DNA of 64,000 bases, from the NCBI RefSeq assembly GCF_037038585.1, contig NC_092520.1, positions 147,187,104 to 147,251,103 of the forward strand, read 5' to 3'. Below, piece after piece: positions 35,631 through 47,030 of this stretch (positions are counted from its first letter, which is position 1; the number at the start of each line of letters is the position of its first letter). A program made the position numbers and the translations under genes. The stretch comes from Patagioenas fasciata. Lineage: Eukaryota > Chordata > Aves > Columbiformes > Columbidae. Below the pieces are notes generated by a model that saw only the letters and a list, made by a program, of their open reading frames with translations, searched no databases and was not told the DNA's origin.

Positions 35631-37213
35631 TGTTTTCAGAGCCTCTTGGATCCTGCTTGCCTGCCCTGGCCCCTGGAGGGGAAGAGGAGGCAGAGCTGTT
35701 AGGGGAAAACAGATTCTCATGCTTCAAGAATTTTTTCTGGATTCCTTGGGGCGTGTCAGGCTCGCAGCATGCCAGCAGCTGGAAAGTGCACACTCGGAGT
35801 CCTCTCCTTTGCCATAATCTTCCATCGCTAATCAGATGAATAAAGGACCTTTGCTTCATCTGACTTACCCCATAATGCAATTGGTGAAAGCCTTGAATAC
35901 CCCTCTTGAATTGTAAAGTCACTGCATGGTTTTCACCCAAAGTGTTCTCAGCCTGGGAAAAAAAATGGTGTTGTCCACTAGATGGAAACACTGTGATCTC
36001 GTTAGAGATCCTTTAGGGTTTGAGAACAGGAATGAGTAAATGAGGCATCCACTGCACATCCTCTTTTTATTCCATTTCAGCCTTAAGTCTCATTTCAGAA
36101 TGATGGAAATATGTCTGCATGTTTTAGGGGCATAGCTCAATTCTGGATCATCAAAGACAATCCCCAAATTTGCTGAATGCTTGCATTGGAAACCTCTTGA
36201 GATTTTTGTCAGTGTACATGATCTCCACTAGGGCAAGCAGCAAGTAAAAAAAAAAATAAAAAAAATAAAATCTAAGAGTTTGGGAACCAGACAGAAAAGA
36301 GCAGAATAAATGTGAAAAATATGCCAGGTCAAAATGTCAGACAGCTACATGTCCTTTGCACATCAAAGACTACAATACCGTAGAAGGCAAAAGCCACCCC
36401 AATTCTATCTAACCTCCAGTGGGTAAGGACTGGAATTCAAGTGCAACTCATGCAGGTGAGTTAAACCACAAGCCAAGGGCTGTTTCACACTTGGAGTAAA
36501 ATGATCAGCAAAGGCACGAGCGCTGGAGGAGGGTACACAAAACCTCCCCGTAGTCTCCACTGCATTTTCAGAGGCAGATACTGGTTCCTTCTGAAGTTCA
36601 GGATTATTTGGAACTGTGGCAGGAGGCTGGGAGCTGTTAACATGTTCCTGATTGTCCCCTTGACTCCTTGTAAAAGGACTTGCCTCCTCAGGACTGCTCT
36701 AATCTATAGCCAGAGCACAGTAGATATAGCTAAAGGATGCTAAAGGACTCTCAGTATTGATGAACTAAAGAAAGGAATTTCATTTCATCAATTTGTAAAC
36801 AGCTGAGAACGGAGCTAAGTATGAAGCCTGCTTGGGTTAGATTGAACTCCTCTGTAATGGTACGCGTGTCTACACTCGAGCAGGAGGCACTCATGGTCAG
36901 CGCTCTCTTTAGGGGGTGTTTGGCACCTTCTGGGTTTGTTTTTGCTTCAATGCTTACAAACATACCTTCCCGTTTAAGCAAGGGGAGGGAACAGGCATGT
37001 GTGAGACTGTACGCTCATGCTAACATGATTATGCCACTCATATCAATACCAGCAACAAAACAATAAGCAGAATCAGACAGCACTAGCCCCACCATGTGTG
37101 GGCTGCACACGCAAAGGAAGGGTAAGAGTGTGCCAAAACCTGAGTCTACAGCCAGAGAGAAATGGCTAACTAACAGAAACAGGGACTGTGGTGTGTACAA
37201 GTGACACTCTGCT

Positions 37214-37283
37214 GGTGTGTGCACGTGTGTGTAATGAGTTGCACATGTGTAGTCTGCTTTGTGTATGTGTGTGTGTGCATGAG
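37214..37283 (+). repeat. Degenerate (GT)n tract
   Basis: Alternating GT blocks (GTGTGTGCACGTGTGTGT, then GTGTATGTGTGTGTGTGC) broken by non-repetitive bases. Confidence 0.85.
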
Positions 37284-37963
37284 ACGTGCTTCAGCCTTCA
37301 TCATTTTGAATGACTTTTTTCTGCTTTTGCCAGCATGGGAAGGCTGCCTCCCACTGCTCACCACACCACTCTCCTCCCTCTCTTGCTGGCCCAGCCATGC
37401 TGCCAATGTTTCAGCTGCATCCCTCCAACCCATGCGAATATTTAAAGCTGTTAAATTGATGGGCTGAGTAAATAGGATTAGCCCCGTGTGTCCAAGGGGG
37501 GAGCGCCACTGCTTGCACAGACTGATAGGAAGACAAGGGGGAAGGCTGACGAGGAGAAGATTGCTTTCAACCCGACAAGAATATACTATATGGGAGGTAC
37601 ACAGATAGCTTCCAATCTGCCGGGGATTGGATTAGACATGCTCTTAAATGTGAAGTGCCTATACAAATCTGAGGCTTAGCTGGTGCCGGTCTGCTGAGAG
37701 CCTGCCGAGGTGCTCCCCAAGGATTGCTGCCACCCCAGCAGGCCCTGTAGACGTCTGACTGTCAGGGGGCAGAAAGCCCCCGCTGCTGGGGCCTGTCTAG
37801 CCCACCATCCCAGGCATTGGGTCTTTAACCCACTCCCAGTGAAAGCTGAGATCCTTTGCCTCCATCTGTTCACATGAGATGGCTTTACAATTGCCCCTGT
37901 AACCTACCAAAGCAAAGCGTGAAGTGATCTCTCACTCCCTGGTGGAAGGAAATCTCTCCCTCC

Positions 37964-37999
37964 CTCCATCTCCCCCTCCTCTTTTTTTTTTTTTTTTCC
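37964..37999 (+). repeat. Pyrimidine tract with T16 run
   Basis: CCATCTCCCCCTCCTC is followed by an uninterrupted run of about 16 T (37982-37997) and then CCAG. It looks like an acceptor, but no exon-like sequence follows. Confidence 0.85.
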
Positions 38000-38761
38000 A
38001 GATGAAGAATTCAAACATCTTTCATGGTCTGTTTAAAATATAAAGTGGGTCCTTGACATATTTTTTGAAGCCATGCTTGTCTGGGCATTGATTATTGTTA
38101 CTAACAGTGATGTGAGCCAAATGCTTCCCTTTTTCCCCAAGCTTTGATAATATGTCCAAGAACTTCGGCTGCTTTTTTTTAAGTCAGTTTCGGAACCAAA
38201 GCACTAATAAAAAAGAGTACACCTGGCCTGTTATGTAAGAAAGCAGTGAAGAGTATTGGGTGAGACCTTTCTTAGGTTTATAGAAAAATAACTCCAAATA
38301 TTTTTAATTGGAGCAGAAAAAAAAATGTCGTAGTTACTGAACAAAGGAAAAATGAAATTAATTTTCCAGCTGCAAATCTTTTGCACAGTATGCAGTTGTT
38401 ATAACTGGGGTCTATTACATGGATATTATACTTTACTTATTTTCTAGTCAGAGGAAAAATATTGGTGAGGAAAACCTTTGTTTAACACCTATTTTGACAG
38501 TGGTTAGGCAGCACTCTGATGTCCATGTGCTCACTCTTAATTAAACACTGACCTTGTTTTTGAAACAGATGCTTGCCCTGATATTCTATAAAGGTAAAAG
38601 TTATACATCTCTGTTTTCTTTTTTCCTTATTTTTCTTTGTTCTACCTGGAAATAACAATATCTCATCTGTGAGGTGTAAGCTGCAACAATAATTCAGATG
38701 AATAGAAATAGCAGAGAAAAATACAGGGAAGACCATGATGTCTGTTGTCTGTTGCAAAAAA

Positions 38762-38776
38762 ATATATATATATATA
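38762..38776 (+). repeat. (TA)n microsatellite
   Basis: A short pure run of alternating A and T following an A-rich stretch. Confidence 0.9.
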
Positions 38777-40960
38777 AAGTGAGTTATGGAGTCAGAAGCC
38801 AAACTCAGGTGTCAGTACTGACTCCTAACCTGCTGCTCTAGTTACTTATCCTGGGTTACAGGCAGGCAAAGGCACGAGGCAGGAGTAGAGCAATGCCTTT
38901 CGGGCACAACCAAAATTAAAGTGCAGTGTTTCTCTCTGCAGAAAAGGGCTGGGCTTCCTCATCATCACTCAAAAGCTGACTGAGAAATACATCTAGACTT
39001 CAGGGAGACATTTATGTCAGAATAATATGTAGCTATGTATACAGGTGTGATATGTAACATAGATACTACCAGTAAATGATATAATAAATAGAATGCAAGA
39101 ACTTTCAAACATGAAGTTTCTTCGCCACAACATGGTGAATCCCCCCAAATAAGGTACACAGATGGGAATGGAGCTGGCCAGGGTGTCCGCTGGCCTGTGG
39201 CAGCTGGGAAAGAGACACCAGAACCTCTCAGCTGCAGAGTCCAAGCTTGATCTTGCTGCCCTGAGGATGAAGGGCTTGGAATAGCCCACAGCCAGGCTGC
39301 TTCTGACAGTGGAAGACAGAAAGGAAGATGCGAGTGACCAAAGCTCAATCTTCCACCCCAGCAGCAGCAGCTGCCTTGTCCTTTCCCTCATTAACAACAG
39401 CAGCAGAGACCATCCTGGCTCCTTCAGACCAGCAAAGAGGATAGCTGGGTTATGGCTAATTTGCACTCATGCCAGCTTGTAGCCCTGTGTAAGCACCTGC
39501 TTTGCCTGTGCCTGGACCTGCCTCATGGGGCACCTCTGTTTGAAGGTCTGCACACTAATGTGGTGGGAAAACAAGCCTTGAGCCAAGAAAGTATCTCCTT
39601 TTAGTGACATGAGGGAAACCTCATCTCATTCTTTGTCTCGGCAGCTAACAAATCCTGAAGTGACTTCACACTGAGTAACAAGTGCATCTTTTTAATGAGT
39701 CAGTGATTCCCAAAAAGGAATGGGGAAGGGTGTTCTTCTGAGCCCTCATGCCATACCTTGAATGTAGATCCTTCCACTGACATCCATCAGTATTAGATGC
39801 CTGTTTACCCCCAGCCCAGCCCACATGAACACCTAGACCTCCGTGGATTTCTGTGCTGGATCACAAAAAGGGCAGGAAGCACCAGTCTATAAATCAACCC
39901 ACAGGGACTTGATTCTCATCAGAAACAACCTTCAGAGCAACAGAACTGGGCTCAGCTCATCACTTACTCCTGCTCCTTAGTTGTACACCTAAAAGCTGAA
40001 ACCAGCCTACCATATTTTTAATTTCCCAGATGCTGGGATCACCTGAGCCCATAACTCACCTTAACATCAGGCTGAATCCAGGTACCCCATGGTCACTAGT
40101 AGACTGATGGTAACATTGTTGGAAAGAGTGGGTCCCTAGCAGCTTCTCCACTGATCAGGTCTCTGTTTCTAAGAACAGGAATTATCTCTCCATTAGTTTA
40201 GGACCTGTGGTGATGACATGCTTGGTTGTGCTGTTTTCCCATTAGGCATGGGGGTATCTTGAGTGGGCCTGATTGTGATAACATGTGCTGAAAACTGAAC
40301 CCAGCTATCTAAGCATTTCTTCTGTCCTGGGGGCTTCTGTGTATCTGATACCCACTGCTGCTTCTCTTTATTTTCTTCCTTATGTTTCTGCTGAGGTGAT
40401 TTCTCAGTAGGCACCTTCTTTCCATTTCTCTGGCAGTCTCTACCATTTAGACACATCATCTGCATTTACTGCCTTCTAATTCAGCACCTCCAGCCATACA
40501 ATTGTGGACAAATTCCCGAACTACTTACATAGCATTTAACTTTTGGGCACATATGGGCATCAGAAGAGGCCCCTAGTCAGAACCTGAACACTGGGAGAAG
40601 CTTTAGACTACCTACCCTCCAGGGAGGAGGCAGATGGGAGCAGCACCCCAGCCCACTCAGCTGAGGATCAGCTCTCACCCTCAGGCTGCAGAGCTGTGTC
40701 CAGTGCCCTTGAACCACTATGCACATCAGGCTTTTTAAAACTTTCTGTCTAGAAGTTAATGACACCATTCACCTTCTTCTGAGGAATAATTGGATATTAA
40801 CATACACTCTTTACATGGAATTCTCCTGCTTTCTCACCTTCCTATCAAGTTTAACTGATAAGCTAATAGAACTGAATGCAGACAATACTTTCTGTAGAAA
40901 CCTGGTTTCCTAAGCACTCCCTGGTCATAGCCACTCTTCACTAGTTCTGTATATGGATGT

Positions 40961-40965
40961 GTGTA
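40961..40965 (+). repeat. Left target-site duplication of the LTR
   Basis: GTGTA immediately precedes the LTR terminus TGTTGTGGTT and is identical to 41522-41526. Five bases is the size expected for ERVL-type integration. Confidence 0.82.
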
Positions 40966-41521
40966 TGTTGTGGTTTAACCTCAGCTAGCAACTAAGCACC
41001 ATGCACCTGCTCACTGACTCCCCACCAAAGTGGGAGAGAATCAGAAGAGGAAAGGTGAGAAAACTTGTGGGTTGAGATAAAGACAGTTTAACAGGTAAAG
41101 CAAAAGCCGCACACACAAGCAAAGCAATTCATTCACTACTTCCCATCAGTAAACTGGTGTGCCACCATCTCCAGGCCAGCAGGGCTCCATCACGCGTAAT
41201 GTTTACTTTGGAAGACAAATGCCATAACTCCAAACATCCCTCCCTTTCTTCTTCACCCCAAATATATAACGAGCAGGACATCATATGGTATGGAATATCC
41301 CTTTGGCCAGCTTGGGTCATGTGTCCTGGCTGTGACCTGTCCCAGCTTCTCCTGCACCTGCAGCTTCCTGGCTGAAAAGTCCTTGAGTTAGTAGAAACAT
41401 GGCTTGGCAACAGCCAAAATATCAGTGTGTTATCAACATTCTTCTCATACTGAATCCAAAACACAGCACTATACCAGCTAATACAAAGAAAATTAACTCT
41501 ATCCCAGACAAAACCAGGACA
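40966..41521 (-). mobile_element. Solo LTR of an avian ERVL-type endogenous retrovirus
   Basis: This complete 556-bp LTR starts TGTTGTGGTTTAACC and ends AAAACCAGGACA on the + strand, with TG...CA termini and a perfect 5-bp target duplication. The element's own direction is the minus strand: there it begins TGTCCTGGTTTTG, carries a TATA-like TTATATATTTGG (reverse of about 41258-41270) and near its end TTAAACTGTCTTTATCTC, the poly(A)/cleavage region of this LTR family. No gag, pol or env sequence lies on either side, so it is a solo LTR left by recombination between two LTRs. Open frames inside it (41129-41590 minus, 41157-41375 and 41399-41665 plus) are not genes. Family assignment is from memory of avian LTR consensus wording. 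Confidence 0.88.
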
Positions 41522-41526
41522 GTGTA
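41522..41526 (+). repeat. Right target-site duplication of the LTR
   Basis: GTGTA directly follows the LTR terminus and equals the left copy at 40961-40965. Confidence 0.82.
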
Positions 41527-42559
41527 CATGATCATTCCTCTGTGGCCATCCATTCCTCCCTCTGACCTGTCTCACTTCATTCAGTCCCACCCAACTGCAA
41601 CAGATACATCAGTCTACAACAGGCCGCAGTGTACGTCCACACAACAGGACTGCTTCCCCAAATGACTGCAGTCTTAATTCCTTTTTGCGTTTCCTGACAC
41701 GATCTGTCTGAAGATTACCTGCTTATTGCTGGACACTGAGGCCACTGAATATTCTACTGATTCAAAATTAAACTTCTGACTCCAGTCAACTTCTTCAGTC
41801 TTAGGAGTGTTTCCATTTCTTTGCTTGAATAGCACCAAAAGAACCTTGTAGGTTCCCTGAACTGACTTCATTTTTCTTCCTTTTCTGGCCTCATTAAAGC
41901 TGTTCCTGATTTTATCACTTCTTCCTGCACTTGTGCACTTGAATGTTATGTAATTAGATCAGATAACTTATTCAAACAAAGTAAGAGGAAATTAGAGATG
42001 GAAAGGCTTCTTTAGATCGATGAGACAAGCCTCACTCCCTTGGGAAGAGGGCAGGAAAGGAACATGCATTCCTAATTCACGCAAGTGGAGTGGTGGTCAT
42101 TTTGCCCTTCAGAACCAGCTCCAGACTTGGACCTCACTACTAGGAAATATTCCCTGATACTTTACCTAACATTTAGCCTGCTTAATTCGTTGGCCTACAC
42201 CTAGTTTTGCTCCTCACCACACAAAATAGTTTCTGAAGAGTCAACCTTTAAAAATACTTGTTCACATCTACCTCCATCATTATGCAGCTGAGCTTTGCAT
42301 TTCCTAAAGGCAATTATAAAATCTTTCCACTGACCTCAGTGGCCTTTTTCTTGGTTTCTCAACCTTTCCTCCCAAACAGAGGACTATTATCACATCTTTC
42401 TAATGCACCTCTTCCTCTCAGATACCTGTGCTATTTGCTCCAAAGAGAATCAGATTCCAGGATCCACTGCAATGATTTGACTCTGTCACTACAAGACTCT
42501 CCATGAAAGCAAAGGTCTTTGGTCCTTCCCATGGAAAGCTTTCCTGCTGTGGTGGAACA
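41527..42559. other. Intergenic stretch, no gene seen
   Basis: Nothing assignable between the LTR and the next CR1. Frames of 65 and 82 codons have no domain. Confidence 0.45.
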
Positions 42560-43541
42560 CTTGGTAGACGCCAGGAACTCATCAGTGACAAGTGGCGTTC
42601 CTCAGGGGTTGGTATCAGGTCTGGCGCTGTTTAACATCTTTGTCAGTGTCATGGACAATGGAACTGAGTGCACCCTCAGCAACTTTGCCAATGACATCAA
42701 GCTGTGTGGTGCAGTTTACACGCTGGAGGGAAGGGATGCCATCCAGAGGGACCTTGACAGGCTGGAGAGGTGGGCCCATGTGAACCTCATGAAGTTCAAC
42801 AAAGCCAAGTGCAAGGTCCTGCACATGGGTTGGGACAATCCTAAGCACAAATACAGGCTGGGCAGAGAGTGGATTGAGAGCAGCCCTGAGGAGAAGGGCT
42901 TAGGGGAATTGGTTGATGAGAAGCTCAACATCACCCAGCAATGTATGCTCAAAACCCAGAAAGCCAACCATATCCTGGGCTGTATCAAAAGAAGCGTGAC
43001 CAGCAGATTGTCCCCGTCTGTTCTTGTGAGACCCTACCTTAAGCTGTGAGGACTCTAACATTATAAGGTCAGGGACCTGTTGGAGCAAGTTCAGAGGAGG
43101 ACCATGAAGATGATCAGAGGGATGGTGCACCTCTCCTACAAATACTTGCTTAGAGACTTGAAGCTGTTCAGCCTGGAGAAGAAAAGGCTCTGGGGAGACC
43201 TTATAGCAGCCTTCTGGTACCTGAAGGGGGCCTACAGGAAAGCTAGAGAGGGACTTTTTACAAGGGCATGCAGTGATAGGACAAGGGGTAATGGCTTTAA
43301 ACTGAAAGGGGATAGATTTAGATTAGATATAAGGAAGAAATTCTTCACCAGGACAGTAGTGAGGCACTGGAATAGGTGGGAACAGGGATATCCCATCCGT
43401 GGAAGTGTTCAAGGCTGGGCTGGGTGGGTTTTAAGCAACCTGGTCTAGTGCAAGGTGTCCTGTCAATGGCAGGGAAATTGAAAGTAGATGATCTTTAAGG
43501 TCCCTTCCAATCCACACCATTATATGATTCTGTGATTCTAT
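42560..43541 (+). mobile_element. CR1 LINE, 5'-truncated, with part of the reverse transcriptase
   Basis: This copy of about 980 bases starts inside the reverse transcriptase of ORF2. The frame 42519-43049 reads SVTSGVPQGLVSGLALFNIF, then CTLSNFANDIKLCG, then [20 protein letters not shown]. The catalytic box FADD is changed to FAND, so the second catalytic Asp pair is broken. A stop at 43047 ends this frame; the C-terminal part continues as KLFSLEKKRLWGDLIAAFWY (around 43160-43220). The tail ends TATATGATTCTGTGATTCTA. The 5' limit is approximate. It cannot encode an active enzyme. Confidence 0.95.
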
Positions 43542-45162
43542 TATCTGAGTGCTCCACAACCTATATCATCATGAACGCCTGTGAAACTATCTACTTCAAT
43601 TGCAAACTATCTTTTTGGATAGGAAACCAAGATTAGGGGTTTGGGGCAGTCAGTGAAGTTGTACCCTTAATTTTCCCTCTGGCCTTGGCATCCCAGGGAG
43701 TGACTTGTACCAAACCACAGCCCACGTGTACAGTTGGCAACAATCCTGTGAATTTGCAGGATTCCCTTTAGATTTCTGCTTGCTGTTCAAACACCCTCCA
43801 GAGTATGTCACTGTGGGCCTCTTTGGCTCTTCGAGACTGTTTAGAGTGATAATGACAACTCTACACAGAAACAAAACTGCATTCAACCACATGGAAATCA
43901 ATGGAAAAACTACTCTGTCTTTGGAAATGAAGGCAGATTATGGGTCTACTGAAGCCACAGAGCAGAAACAGGAGGCATCCAGTTTAGACTTGACTTCATG
44001 GACATTAGGCTGGGTTATTCTGGTAAGAATCCATTCTGGCCATTGACCTCAAAGAACAGCAGTACATTAGTATGAAACGAAGCTAACGTATCAGAGAGTT
44101 GAGAACAAAGGAATTTGGATTAATATAAACTTGTACATTGACTCCTGTCATCTTGCCCATTGTTACATTTTTGCTTATGTTTACTCATCTGTGTTATAAA
44201 CATAATATTTATCTGCATTATCCCATCACTGTGATATTAAGTTGGATAGTGTCTTCACAGTGTTATGTAGCTGCCAAGTATTTTATGATGGAGATGAGAG
44301 ACAGTAAAAGGCCACTGAGATCAAAGAGAAGAACAAGTGACTAGACACAGCAGAAGTAAACTGGCATGAGGTAACTGCTGATTCACTCCTGTTGAAAATC
44401 TGACTTCAATGAAGCAAAGGTGAAGAGTAGCAGAGGAGGAATAAGGGAAAGTAGGACTCCTTCAAGAGATGGCCACGTTCCTGTGGGTTGAATTTGAAAG
44501 GATGAGAATAAGCACTACATTAACTTACTAGGGAAGAAAGTAAACAGATGGAGAGGAAGAAAAATCTCAAGCTTTGCAAAACCAGCAGGAGATAGCATGG
44601 ATAGCTTAGAAACAGAAGACAGAAGAGGAACAAGGAAATGGTGGAAAGCAATAAGCTACAAAAGACAGCTCAGATTGTTGCTCCTCCAGAGCAGGAATTA
44701 TTTTGCATTGTTTTTCTACGATGCCTTATACTGCAGGGTCATGTTCAGAGATGGCTCTGCAATACTACCACAATGCAAATGAAATAACAATCAACTACAA
44801 ACATCCAGTAGCTGCATCACCCAATTATAATCACTGTTGGAATAACACTTAAGGTAATTTATCTTATCTATACATGTTATTTTTGGCCCTTAACAGTGGA
44901 CCAGTAGTTGTAGATGCTGAAAAAGATCTTGAGTGACTGTTTCAATATTTGTTAAACATTTATTAAGTAGACACACTAAATTAAAGGGAAAAAAGCTGAG
45001 ATGCCTTCAGAATGTGCATATAACCTAGTTAACAGAAACCAAATTGACTCCTAGATTCAAAAAATCTATGGCATAATTATCCTTTTAAACTTCTGGACTT
45101 CTTGCAGTGACAGTGGTAACACTATGTAGATACTGAAATAATTTTCTACAATATTTACTGGG
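43542..45162. other. Intergenic stretch, no gene seen
   Basis: No gene recognised. The 113-codon frame at 43705-44046 has no domain. A-rich composition increases toward 45160. Confidence 0.45.
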
Positions 45163-45187
45163 AAAAAAAAAAAAAAAAAAAAAAAAA
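45163..45187 (+). repeat. Pure A25 run
   Basis: An uninterrupted run of 25 A. The upstream 500 bases show no coding sequence, no AATAAA at the right distance and no matching flanking duplication, so I do not call a retrocopy. Confidence 0.9.
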
Positions 45188-45584
45188 GTAGTACATTTTG
45201 GAGAGCTGTATCAACCTGAAAGAGTTTGCTTTCAATGTGAATTCCAGATACTATATTTTATCTTCTCCAGTGTTAAGCGATTTTAAAGGTACTTGGACAA
45301 GATTCTGGAGTTAAAGAAGGATACATGCAATAAGAATTTATGAGGTTTTGCCCAATTTTAAAAAGCCACTTAGGAGTCTAAATTCAACTGATACAACTAG
45401 TGCAATTCTAATGCAGCTCTCACTGGACTCACGTTAACATTGGCAGAAAAAATAACTGAGTTAAGAAAATATTAAACATTTTCAAGATCCTATTCTGCAG
45501 GATTCAGGAGAACAGAAGAATGTGAATTACTGAGACACCTACACCTACCTGACCACAGATATTTTGGGTATTAAGAAAAGCTGT

Positions 45585-45657
45585 GGGGCCAAATTTGCAA
45601 AGGTACTTAATCCCTTCAGTTTCAATAGGAGTTAGGCATCGCTGTTGCTAAAAATCT
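45585..45657. repeat. Fragment of an ancient palindromic amniote repeat
   Basis: It reads GGGGCCAAATTTGCAAAGGT, ACTTAATCCCTTCAGTTTCA, ATAGGAGTTAGGCATCGC and later AAAAATCTGG. Amniote genomes carry an abundant element with GGCCAAATTTTCAAAGG...TGAAATCAATGGGAGTTAGGC...GAAAATCTGGCC, which fits in order and spacing. Confidence 0.68.
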
Positions 45658-45924
45658 GGACTCAAGTTATTCAGTCTTTGGGCACTTTATTCAGGCAGTT
45701 ATTCTTTTACAGTAATTCAAATCCACCAGCAGAACAAGTTGTTCTCTCTTTTTTTTAGACTTTGACCAACCAAGCAATTATTCATGATTCATCATTGAGA
45801 AGGAATATATACCTATTAATTACAACAGTAATATTCACAGAATATGTTTTTATGGCATCTTTCATTTAAAGAGCTGTTTCATTATCCAGCACCTGGAAAA
45901 TGAACATTTTTCACATTTCATAGT

Positions 45925-46010
45925 TAAGAAAACTGACACCTAGAAGTATTAAATGACTGCTGTAGGACCCACAGAGGACTTAAGACAGGTGGGGATCTTT
46001 CAGACACATA
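45925..46010 (-). repeat. MIR-like SINE remnant
   Basis: The + strand reads ATAGTTAAGAAAACTGACAC, CTAGAAGTATTAAATGACTG and AGGACCCACAGAGGACTTAA. This is the reverse MIR order (GAAACTGAGGCACAGAGAGG, TTAAGTGACTTGCCCAAGG). Strongly diverged. Confidence 0.5.
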
Positions 46011-46679
46011 AGGCTGCTCATAGCAATCCCAGGCAAACACATCCTAAAATTCCTTCCTAAAACTCATCAAGCACCTTAATTAAACATCTTGGTTAGACTT
46101 TTCTGCCCCCATGCCTCTAGTGTGGCTGAGCCCAAAACTGTAGTTTGTATGTATATAGGACTTGGCTTAAGCACAAAATTAAATGGTTTGCTAAGCTGGG
46201 TTTCAGGTTTCCCGCCACATATTTGGGGAGGTTTAGCATTCAAGCAACAGTGCCTCTGCTTTGCTCAGAAACGCAGCTTCCTGAAGGTGACCTCGGGATG
46301 CAGCATTGCTCTCCACTGGCCAGACAAGCTGGTTGAAAGGCAGGAGGCACAGCAGAGCTTTGCTGGGTCCCCCCTAATGTTGTTGAGTCACCCTTGGCTT
46401 GTGGTGTGGATCCCTGCCAGCTGGCCACCAGAACTGCTTGGGTGCTCTCCTAGACAGGCACTGCTGCCTCCTGCATCTCAGCCTTTGCATTCCATACTGC
46501 TTGCAAGCATGTGAATAATGCATGGTATTCCTTTGGTTGTTCCTCCCTGGCCTCCTCACTTTACAGGAACTGAAAATCTTTGCCGTAGGAGGAAATCCCT
46601 GGAGATATTCATAGAGGTTCCCTTGGCTGGGTGCTGTTAAGAATAAAGGGTCTGAGTGGTATTTCCATTCCCAGCAGGG

Positions 46680-46775
46680 CCCCAGACTTGCAAAACATAA
46701 AGCAAGTGACTTAACCTTTCCATACCTTAATTCCCTTTGGATGAACTGAGACAGTGTCTCATGTTAGTACTGGGA
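46680..46775 (+). repeat. MIR-like SINE remnant
   Basis: It reads AAGCAAGTGACTTAACCTTT, CCATACCTTAATTCCCTTTG and TGTTAGTACTGGG, in the order of the MIR box (CAAGTCACTTAACCTCTCTG, TGCCTCAGTTTCC). Confidence 0.5.
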
Positions 46776-47030
46776 ATGCTGTGGTGCAATATCAGGGCAG
46801 AGCTTCAGTCTCCTCTGAAAGGTGTCACAGATAGACAGGCTGCTTCCCATATCATGGGTTATGAAAGACCCACACTTCTCCTGATCAAAGCACCACCCTT
46901 CTCAGGATTTCTGGGAAAACATTCTGGTGCAAAAACTGAGATCAGAACTTGTCCCATCATGTTTCCTCTTCCTTCTCCAAAGCTGATGCTAAACAGCGGC
47001 ACTCCAGATTGTTCTGTCTGTCACTGATGG

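Larger units (their letters stand above)
35631..40960. other. Intergenic stretch with simple repeats
   Basis: Apart from simple repeats (A-rich at 36246-36270; GT-rich at 37214-37283; pyrimidine tract at 37964-37999; TA run at 38762-38776) nothing is assignable. Frames at 35584-35991, 39017-39466 and 40193-40465 (all minus) are the longest, with no recognisable domain. Sequence at 38030-38130 resembles conserved noncoding DNA but is untested. Confidence 0.45.

Noticed and set aside
39017-39466. 149-codon minus-strand frame with hydrophobic C-terminus
   Set aside because: No recognised family; another minus frame of similar length overlaps it (38965-39348). Best treated as chance.
40966-41521. 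Possible full-length provirus at the LTR
   Set aside because: No second LTR, primer-binding site or gag/pol/env-like sequence on either side, and the target duplication directly flanks the single LTR.
45163-45187. A25 run as the tail of a processed pseudogene
   Set aside because: No coding-like sequence upstream, no poly(A) signal at the usual distance and no flanking duplication.
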